From the NCBI RefSeq assembly GCF_002795805.1, contig NZ_CP018799.1, positions 2,101,001 through 2,165,000 of the forward strand: a DNA stretch of 64,000 nt, in the 5' to 3' direction. The translations under genes were made by a program, and so were the position numbers. The DNA comes from Mariprofundus aestuarium (GTDB taxonomy: Bacteria; Pseudomonadota; Zetaproteobacteria; Mariprofundales; Mariprofundaceae). The notes below the pieces were generated by a model that saw nothing but the letters and a program-made list of their open reading frames with translations, was not told where the DNA came from and ran no database searches. Shown here piece after piece: positions 57,784 through 64,000 of the stretch; the stretch's first letter is position 1, and every line of letters begins with the position of its first letter.

Positions 57784-59100
57784 ATGCGCATCTGTCATAT
57801 CGGACTGAATCATAAAACTGCCCCTGTAGAGCTGCGGGAGCGTCTGGCTGTTCAGGAGACGGATATCCCCGAGATCCTGCAGCAGCGCATCAATCACCCT
57901 GCCATTCGGGAGGCGGCACTGCTCTCCACCTGTAACCGCGTTGAGATGACTGTCGTCACCCACGACCCCGATGCGGCTATTGCCGCCGTGCACGAGTGGT
58001 TTGCCGAAAAGGCCGCGATGGGTCTGGAGCAGGTGCGTGAACATCTCTACTCCTACACAACAGATGAAGCGATCCGCCATCTTTTCAGCGTGGCTTCAGG
58101 CCTGGACTCTCTTGTGCTCGGTGAGCCTCAGATTCTCGGACAGGTTAAAACCTCCTATGAACATGCCCTTACTTCCGGCTCGGCAGGACATGTGCTGCAC
58201 AGGCTTTACCAATCCACCTTTGCTGCTGCCAAACGGGCACGCAGCGAGACAGGGATCGGTAAACAGGCGGTAAATATCTCCTCCTGCGCCGTAGAGCTTG
58301 CCCGTCACATATTCGGCGATCTGGCCGGAAAAACAGTGCTTCTCATGGGCGCAGGTGAAATGGCCGAGCTTGCAGCTCGCCATCTCAGGGGCAACGGCTG
58401 CACCGACATCTTGGTTGCCAACCGTACCCTGGAGCGGGCACAGAATCTTGCCATCGAGTTTGAAGGGCATGCACTTACACTCGATCAGCTGCCTGACTAT
58501 CTTGATGCTGCCGACATTGTGCTCTCAAGTACCGGTGCCAGCACCTTCGTCCTCCTGCCTGAGACTGTTCAGGCTGCAATGAAAAAACGCAAAGGACGCC
58601 CGATGTTTCTTGTCGACATCGCTGTACCTCGCGACATCGACCCGCGCATTGGCGATATCGATGGCGCCTACCTCTATGATATTGATGACCTGCAACAGGT
58701 TGTGCAGGGCAATGTACAGCACCGCGAGCACGAAGCGGAGCAGGCACGTGACATACTCGAAGAGGAAGCAATCTCCTTCCTCTCATGGCTGAAATCGCTC
58801 GAGTCGGTACCTCTTATTCGCAGTATTCAGCAACAGATGGAGTTGCGCCGCATTGAAGAGATGGAGAAAGCGCAGCGTTACCTGAAAGATTTTGATCAAG
58901 CCCAGATTGAGGCAGTGGAGCGCTTCAGCAAGGCACTGATGAAGCGCTATATGCATCCAACCATGCAGGCGCTGAAAAGCCTGCCTGATGATATTGAGGG
59001 GGACCTGCTGATGGGAGCGGCCACGCGCCTGTTTGACCTGGAATCGACACCATCCACCCTCACCCGCACGAAGGGGAAGAATGAACAATCGTCTGGATAA
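57784..59100 (+). CDS. hemA: Glutamyl-tRNA reductase
   Basis: 438 residues. Catalytic Cys in [15 protein letters not shown], substrate loop [18 protein letters not shown] loop [16 protein letters not shown], and the helical dimerisation domain ([20 protein letters not shown]). It reduces Glu-tRNA to glutamate-1-semialdehyde for haem and other tetrapyrroles. Overlaps the prfA start by 20 bp, the usual hemA-prfA arrangement. Confidence 0.98.
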   Translation: MRICHIGLNHKTAPVELRERLAVQETDIPEILQQRINHPAIREAALLSTCNRVEMTVVTHDPDAAIAAVHEWFAEKAAMGLEQVREHLYSYTTDEAIRHLFSVASGLDSLVLGEPQILGQVKTSYEHALTSGSAGHVLHRLYQSTFAAAKRARSETGIGKQAVNISSCAVELARHIFGDLAGKTVLLMGAGEMAELAARHLRGNGCTDILVANRTLERAQNLAIEFEGHALTLDQLPDYLDAADIVLSSTGASTFVLLPETVQAAMKKRKGRPMFLVDIAVPRDIDPRIGDIDGAYLYDIDDLQQVVQGNVQHREHEAEQARDILEEEAISFLSWLKSLESVPLIRSIQQQMELRRIEEMEKAQRYLKDFDQAQIEAVERFSKALMKRYMHPTMQALKSLPDDIEGDLLMGAATRLFDLESTPSTLTRTKGKNEQSSG

Positions 59101-60154
59101 TATCCTTCACCGCCGCGAAGAGATTGGCATCCTGCTCTCTGACCCCGACGTTTCATCCGACAACCAGCGCTTCATCAAACTCTCTCGCGAGTATTCCGAA
59201 ATCATGCCTGTTGCAGATGAGGCGGAACGCTACCTGAAACTAAAGCAGCAGCTGGCGGATAACCGGGAGATGATCGCAGATGCCGATTGCGACCCCGAGC
59301 TTAAAGAGCTGGCCCAGGCTGAAATCCTCGAGTTGAAGCAAGCCATGAAAGAGAGCGATGAGAAGCTCTCCATTCTGCTTCTACCCAAAGACCCGAACGA
59401 TGCCCGCGATATCATCCTAGAGATCAGGGCAGGCACAGGCGGTGATGAGGCAGCGCTGTTTGCTGCAAGTCTGTTCCGCATGTACAGCCGTTATGCTGAA
59501 ACACAGGGGTTTAAGGTAGAGGTTCTCTCAGCTAACGATACAGAGATCGGCGGCTACAAGGAGATCGTCGCGCAAATTACCGGCGACGGTGTTTTCTCCC
59601 GCTTTAAATTTGAATCCGGCGTCCATCGTGTTCAGCGCGTGCCGGAAACCGAATCCGGCGGACGCATCCATACCTCAGCCTGCACTGTTGCCATCCTACC
59701 TGTTGCTGAAGAGGTAGAGGTCAATATCCGTCCAGAGGATATCCGCATTGATGTCTACCGCGCTTCCGGCGCAGGTGGCCAGCATGTGAATAAAACCGAA
59801 TCAGCTGTTCGCATCACCCATGATCCGACCGGCATCGTGGTCACCTGCCAGGATCAGGCCAGCCAGCATAAAAACAAGGCGCAGGCGATGAAGGTGCTGC
59901 AGGCACGCATCTATGACAAAGAGCAGTCCGAAGTAAATGCTGTAAGGGCTGAGGCTCGCAAGGGCATGGTCGGCTCCGGCGATCGTTCCGAACGCATTCG
60001 CACCTACAACTTCCCGCAGGGGCGCATTACCGACCACCGCATCAATCTCACCCTGTATAAACTGGATCAGATACTGGGGGGGGATATGGGCGAGTTAATT
60101 GATGCGATTATCACCTATCACCAGGCGGAACTGCTCGCAGCCCAGAGCACATAA
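59081..60154 (+). CDS. prfA: Peptide chain release factor 1
   Basis: 357 residues from ATG 59081 preceded by AAGGGGAAG. The GGQ loop ([18 protein letters not shown]) and the stop-codon-recognition tripeptide region of RF1 ([17 protein letters not shown]) are present. Recognises UAA and UAG. Its PrmC methylase follows 4 bp later. A run of eight G occurs at 60076-60083 in the Gly-Gly codons near the C-terminus and is in frame. Confidence 0.97.
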   Translation: MNNRLDNILHRREEIGILLSDPDVSSDNQRFIKLSREYSEIMPVADEAERYLKLKQQLADNREMIADADCDPELKELAQAEILELKQAMKESDEKLSILLLPKDPNDARDIILEIRAGTGGDEAALFAASLFRMYSRYAETQGFKVEVLSANDTEIGGYKEIVAQITGDGVFSRFKFESGVHRVQRVPETESGGRIHTSACTVAILPVAEEVEVNIRPEDIRIDVYRASGAGGQHVNKTESAVRITHDPTGIVVTCQDQASQHKNKAQAMKVLQARIYDKEQSEVNAVRAEARKGMVGSGDRSERIRTYNFPQGRITDHRINLTLYKLDQILGGDMGELIDAIITYHQAELLAAQST

Positions 60155-60158
60155 CACC

Positions 60159-61031
60159 ATGAACATCCGCGATCTGATTCGTCAGGCTACCGCCCTCCTT
60201 GAATCCGCAGGCTGCGATTCGGCAAGAGTGGATGCAGAGCTGCTTCTGATGCACATCTGGAAAATTAGCCGCACTGATCTGATTATACGTGCTTTTGATG
60301 AAGTTCCTGAAGATGTCCAGCAGGCTTTTCAAAGAGTGATCAAACGCCGTGAGGCACGTGAGCCGGTAGCCTATCTCACAGGTGAAAAAGAGTTCTGGTC
60401 GCGCCCGTTCCGTGTCACCCCGGATGTGTTGATTCCCCGTCCGGAGACCGAACACCTGGTCGAAGAGATGCTGGAACGATTTCCGGATACCGATGGCACT
60501 TACCTTTTTTGTGACATCGGCACAGGCTCAGGATGCATAGCCATCACACTGGCCTGCGAATATACGCAGGCACGAATTGTAGCCACTGACATATCCGAAG
60601 CAGCCCTGGCCATTGCCCGTAGCAACGCAGAACAACTTGGCGTTAGCGAGCGTGTCAGCTTCCACCATGGCGATATGCTGCAGGCGTTAACCAGTGATGA
60701 CGGCCCGTTTGATGCCATTATCTCCAACCCACCCTATGTGGCACATCATGAGATGGACGATCTTGAAGCGGAACTGGGTCATGAACCGCGAGGTGCACTG
60801 ACCGACGAATCAGATGGTTTGCAATTTCTCGCCACCATCCTCAATGAAGGCTCAGAACGGTTGAATCCCAAAGGGCTGATTATCGTAGAAACAGGCACTT
60901 GCGGACTACCTGAAACACCTCCCCAGCTTGAAATGAAAAAGGAGATCTTTGATCTTGCAGGCCGCCTGCGTGGCGGGGTTTATCAAGCCAAAGGACTCAT
61001 GAGTGATGCTTTCGGCAGGCATTCAAAGTAG
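60159..61031 (+). CDS. prmC: Peptide chain release factor N5-glutamine methyltransferase
   Basis: 290 residues from ATG 60159. N-terminal helical domain (MNIRDLIRQATALLESAGCD), SAM site CDIGTGSGCIAITLACE, and the catalytic ISNPPYVAHHEM motif. It methylates the Gln of the GGQ loop in RF1 and RF2. The gene sits directly after prfA, as in E. coli. Confidence 0.97.
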   Translation: MNIRDLIRQATALLESAGCDSARVDAELLLMHIWKISRTDLIIRAFDEVPEDVQQAFQRVIKRREAREPVAYLTGEKEFWSRPFRVTPDVLIPRPETEHLVEEMLERFPDTDGTYLFCDIGTGSGCIAITLACEYTQARIVATDISEAALAIARSNAEQLGVSERVSFHHGDMLQALTSDDGPFDAIISNPPYVAHHEMDDLEAELGHEPRGALTDESDGLQFLATILNEGSERLNPKGLIIVETGTCGLPETPPQLEMKKEIFDLAGRLRGGVYQAKGLMSDAFGRHSK

Positions 61032-61061
61032 ATAATAAAACCGCTTTTCTCTACGCTCTGC

Positions 61062-61067
61062 TATAAT
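61062..61067 (+). promoter_or_regulatory. Perfect -10 element before the SBP-domain kinase
   Basis: TATAAT at 61062-61067 is an exact -10 match, but the sequence 17 bp upstream (AACCGC) is not a recognisable -35. It implies a start near 61074, so the start codon of the kinase must be downstream, at 61101 or 61119, and not the GTG at 61077. Confidence 0.4.
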
Positions 61068-61118
61068 ACCAAAAGGGTGTCCTGTTATGGATCAGCAGTA
61101 ATGAAAGGCTCAGGTATA

Positions 61119-63191
61119 ATGTTGCAATTGCTCGGCAGAGTGCCAGGCAGAGCCTTCAACGCCACACTGCTGGCATTTGCACTTCTCTTCATGCTTCTTC
61201 CCCCACACCTCTCCTTCAGCACGGAACCACAGAAGCTTACCCAGGAAGAGCTTCAATGGATTGAGGATCACCCGGTCATTCGACTGGCACCGGACCCGAC
61301 ATTCCATCCGTTTGAATTTTTTGACGACACTGGTTCGTTTCAGGGGATCGCGGCGGACTATATGAAACTACTGGAAGGGAAGCTTGGTCTTCGTTTTGAA
61401 CCGGCACAACTAAAGGACTGGCTTGAGGTGATCTCACAGATCAAGGATAGCAGGGTCGACATGATCAGTGCTGTGATGAAAACTGCGGAACGATCGGAAT
61501 TCCTGAACTTTACTGAACCCTATCTGAAATACCCTTACGTGATCGTTTCCAGACAGGATGCCCAGCAGGTGGTCGACCTTCATCAGCTTAAGGGTAAGAA
61601 GCTTGCCGTAGTAAACAAATATGCCATTCACGAGTTTCTCGAGAGAGACCACCCCGAACTGACCCTGGTTCCGGTTGCTGATTTCAATGAAGGCCTGCGA
61701 GGTGTTTCTTTTGGCAAGTATGACGCCTTTGTCGCCAACTTGGCATCGCTCTCTTACTTCATTGATAAGGAGGGGATCACGAATCTCCGCGTCATTGGCG
61801 AAAGCGGCTATTTCATCAACCTCTCCATTGTTGTCCGCAAAAACATGCCTGAACTGATCCCTATTTTGAATAAGGGGCTTGCCATGGTCAGCGATAAGGA
61901 GAGGTCGGCAATTTTCAATAAGTGGATCAAGCTTGCAGAGCCACCCAGGCAGTGGTGGCAGCTGAGCCGGGAGCAGCTCATGGTCCTGTTCGGCATGCTG
62001 GCCGCCATGATCATGCTGGGTGTTTTGGCCTGGAACTACCAGCTGCGGAAAACAGTAGCTCACCGTACACATGCACTTGATGTGAATATAGAGCGGTTGA
62101 ATAAAGCTGAAAGCATCTCCCACCTGGGCAGTTGGGAGTGGAATATTGTCACGAATGAGCTTCACTGGTCGGATGAAATTTACCGGATATTTGGCGTGCC
62201 TCCCCAGGAGTTTGCAGCCACGTATGAGGGGTTCGTAAAATATATTCACCCGGATGACAGGGCTAAGGTACAACAGGCAGTCGATAACGCGTTGGCAAAC
62301 AAAAAGCCATACGGTGTAGAGCACAGGATCATCAGGGATGATGGGATTGAAAGAACGGTCTATGAGATGGGTGAGATTGAGTTGGACGCACAAGGAACGC
62401 CACTACGCATGCTGGGAACTGTTCATGATTTGACCGAACAGAAGCACCTAGAGAGGCAGCTACATCATTCGAGGAAGATGGAAGCGCTGGGAACATTGAT
62501 TGGAGGGATTGCCCACGACTTTAACAACAAAATGGGGGGAATTACCGGAAATATTTATCTGGCACGAAAAGAGGCGGCAGCTCTGCCCAGGTTGTCAGAG
62601 AGGCTGAAGACTGCAGAGGCTCTCTCCTTTGAAGTATCGGCGGTGATTAAGCAGCTGATCACATTTACCCAGAGGGAGCATATTGAGAAAGAGGTGATTA
62701 ATCTGAATCCATGCATTGAGGAGGCCTTGGCATCGTACAGACATGAGGTGCCTGCAAGAATCACGCTCCATGCTGACCTGCCCGAAAGGACTTTTATGAT
62801 CAGTGGCGATGACCTTCAACTTCAGCAGGCAATCATTAAAATAGTGGATAATGCAGTTGATGCTGTGGCTGATATTCCACACCCAATGATCCAGGTCAGC
62901 TGTGACTTGTTTGAAGCCGATGAAGCGTTCAGCAATAGCCACACTGACCTGAACGGGAAGCGTTTTGCTCATCTGGAGATTAAAGACAACGGCTCAGGAA
63001 TCCCGGCTGAAAACATGGAACACATTTTTGAACCATTTTTCACGACAAAGAATGCAATCAAAGGGCAAGGACTGGGCCTGTCCGTTGCCTATGGTATGAT
63101 TCAAAATCACCATGGCACAGTCGAGATTAACAGCTCCCCCGGGATTGGAACCTCTGTGCATGTTTACCTGCCCCTCTTGGAAAAGGCGTAA
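61119..63191 (+). CDS. Sensor histidine kinase with periplasmic SBP_bac_3 domain and PAS
   Basis: 690 residues from ATG 61119 (CAGG just upstream; ATG 61101 is an alternative). Signal sequence to about residue 35, then a bacterial solute-binding protein type 3 domain (about 45-270, [34 protein letters not shown]), a membrane helix ([17 protein letters not shown], about 290-310), PAS (about 330-445), HisKA with His near 465 ([14 protein letters not shown]), and HATPase ([32 protein letters not shown]). It has no receiver. The binding domain should sense an amino acid or similar small solute directly. No response regulator is adjacent. Confidence 0.92.
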   Translation: MLQLLGRVPGRAFNATLLAFALLFMLLPPHLSFSTEPQKLTQEELQWIEDHPVIRLAPDPTFHPFEFFDDTGSFQGIAADYMKLLEGKLGLRFEPAQLKDWLEVISQIKDSRVDMISAVMKTAERSEFLNFTEPYLKYPYVIVSRQDAQQVVDLHQLKGKKLAVVNKYAIHEFLERDHPELTLVPVADFNEGLRGVSFGKYDAFVANLASLSYFIDKEGITNLRVIGESGYFINLSIVVRKNMPELIPILNKGLAMVSDKERSAIFNKWIKLAEPPRQWWQLSREQLMVLFGMLAAMIMLGVLAWNYQLRKTVAHRTHALDVNIERLNKAESISHLGSWEWNIVTNELHWSDEIYRIFGVPPQEFAATYEGFVKYIHPDDRAKVQQAVDNALANKKPYGVEHRIIRDDGIERTVYEMGEIELDAQGTPLRMLGTVHDLTEQKHLERQLHHSRKMEALGTLIGGIAHDFNNKMGGITGNIYLARKEAAALPRLSERLKTAEALSFEVSAVIKQLITFTQREHIEKEVINLNPCIEEALASYRHEVPARITLHADLPERTFMISGDDLQLQQAIIKIVDNAVDAVADIPHPMIQVSCDLFEADEAFSNSHTDLNGKRFAHLEIKDNGSGIPAENMEHIFEPFFTTKNAIKGQGLGLSVAYGMIQNHHGTVEINSSPGIGTSVHVYLPLLEKA

Positions 63192-63298
63192 GCCAACCTT
63201 TCCCCAGTGCCTGCACCCATCTGAAATAACATGCGGACGAATGGCCCGCCACCATCCATTGAACAGGCTCCTGCTTCTACTTGGTAGCCATAGTATTC

Positions 63299-63322
63299 AA
63301 AAAAAGTTATCCGGATGGATAA
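63299..63322 (-). terminator. Intrinsic terminator of gltA
   Basis: Read leftward, TTATCC and GGATAA (arms at 63307-63312 and 63317-63322) close a 4-base loop and are followed by CTTTTTTT. It lies 14 bp after the gltA stop. The stem is AT-rich but the T-tract is strong. Confidence 0.75.
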
Positions 63323-63336
63323 TATGCTGGCTGAGG

Positions 63337-64000
63337 CTACCGCCTCTCCACATGACGAAGGCTTGAGCCCACATAGAGCTGGCGAGGACGGTCGATACCG
63401 TGGGTAGTGTCATTTTTCAACTCCAGCCAGTGACTTACCCAGCCTGAGGTGCGGGCTACGGCAAACAGTGCGGTAAACATACGGCGCGGAAAACCCATCG
63501 CGCTTAACAGAATGCCTGAGTAAAAATCGACATTGGGATAGAGCTTCTTTTCAATGAAATATGCATCACTCAGAGCCACGCGCTCCAACTCCAGCGCTAT
63601 GGCCAGCAGCGGGTCATCTTCCATGTTCAGGTGCTTCAGAACCGATTTGGTCATATCTCGGATAATAGCCGAGCGGGGATCATGGTTTTTATAAACCCGG
63701 TGGCCAAAGCCCATCAGACGGAAAGGATCATTACGGTCTTTGGCGCGGCGAATGGCGTTGGGGATATTCTCAATCGAACCAATCTCCTCGAGCATATTCA
63801 AAACAGCCTCATTGGCGCCGCCATGTGCAGGCCCCCACAGGGTTGCGATACCTGAGGCGATGCAGGCAAAGGGGTTGGCCCCTGAGGAAGCGGCCATGCG
63901 CACGGTCGAGGTCGAGGCATTCTGCTCATGATCGGCATGCAGAATTAGAATAAGGTCGAGCGCCTTGGCAATCACAGGATCGACCTCATACGCCTCATTG
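63337..64000 (-). CDS. gltA: Citrate synthase, 5' part beyond the window
   Basis: The frame is open through base 64000, so the start is missing; about 220 C-terminal residues are visible. The citrate synthase signature [13 protein letters not shown] contains the catalytic His, [19 protein letters not shown] an upstream catalytic His, and [20 protein letters not shown] the catalytic Asp and substrate Arg. It condenses acetyl-CoA and oxaloacetate. The length and motifs fit the type II hexameric enzyme of Gram-negative bacteria. Confidence 0.97.
   Translation of the reverse strand, partial: NEAYEVDPVIAKALDLILILHADHEQNASTSTVRMAASSGANPFACIASGIATLWGPAHGGANEAVLNMLEEIGSIENIPNAIRRAKDRNDPFRLMGFGHRVYKNHDPRSAIIRDMTKSVLKHLNMEDDPLLAIALELERVALSDAYFIEKKLYPNVDFYSGILLSAMGFPRRMFTALFAVARTSGWVSHWLELKNDTTHGIDRPRQLYVGSSLRHVERR

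Noticed and set aside
60076-60083. Run of eight G residues inside prfA
   Set aside because: It encodes expected Gly-Gly codons of RF1 and the frame is intact, so no variation is inferred.
61434-62393. Open frame of 319 codons antisense to the SBP-domain kinase
   Set aside because: Shadow of a gene whose domains are clear on the + strand; no motifs of its own.

Overview
The window is chromosomal DNA of about 53% G+C from a Gram-negative proteobacterium. The outer-membrane receptors and barrels, lipoprotein signals, ExbBD, MurA and PrmC all point that way. The gene set (type-II homoserine kinase, short-form HisG, FTR1 with Fur, a Csp1-like copper store, many PAS/GGDEF/EAL sensors, GluQRS, YajR) fits a marine, possibly iron-oxidising lineage such as the Zetaproteobacteria. 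That placement is an inference from protein character, not a database result. Genes are dense, intergenic gaps are all below 300 bp, and no rRNA, tRNA or CRISPR array was seen.

Region by region. 1-3083: end of a CinA-type domain protein, then a compact three-gene AmmeMemoRadiSam operon (radical SAM, AMMECR1, MEMO1). 3181-8578: a sensory unit of YfiR-like periplasmic protein, hybrid histidine kinase and TonB-dependent receptor. 8788-15937: murA-hisG-hisD-hisC-hisB-hisH-hisA-hisF, all leftward, interrupted once by a palindrome-rich spacer. 16070-18037: homoserine kinase and ftsY, convergent. 18155-22891: a metal-handling locus (duplicated Met/His-rich lipoprotein, PCu(A)C chaperone, Tat-exported 13-Cys copper store, Met-rich outer-membrane barrel, His/Cys-rich secreted protein) facing divergently transcribed TlpA and DsbC-like thiol proteins, rph and rdgB. 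24236-26640: lytic transglycosylase and proS. 26783-28017: FTR1 iron permease and Fur under a near-ideal Fur box. 28230-31685: csrA, lysC, exbD, exbB and a broken 3' piece of comEC abutting an IS30-family remnant. 31973-39738: DUF4126 protein, gpmI, YajR-type MFS, cation/proton antiporter with TrkA domains, gluQ and a cysteine-synthase-family gene. 40011-45933: a REC-PAS-GGDEF-EAL protein, a second hybrid kinase and a LuxR-type regulator preceded by a 15-G tract. 46048-51997: hisS, ispG, a repeat lipoprotein, a class III cyclase and a Rossmann-GGEEF fusion, all leftward. 52206-56050: yhbY, bolA, panE and maeB. 56281-63191: M23 peptidase, a degenerate MPN/JAB-like protein, hemA, prfA, prmC and a periplasmic-binding-domain histidine kinase. 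The right edge cuts the citrate synthase gene.

The most unusual items are the copper locus with two or three proteins of unknown family, the poly-G tract placed where a Shine-Dalgarno sequence should be, the Rossmann-diguanylate cyclase fusion, the inactive JAB-like protein next to hemA, and the disrupted competence gene comEC. Start sites were re-chosen in many genes from Shine-Dalgarno spacing and family N-termini; coordinates reflect those choices.
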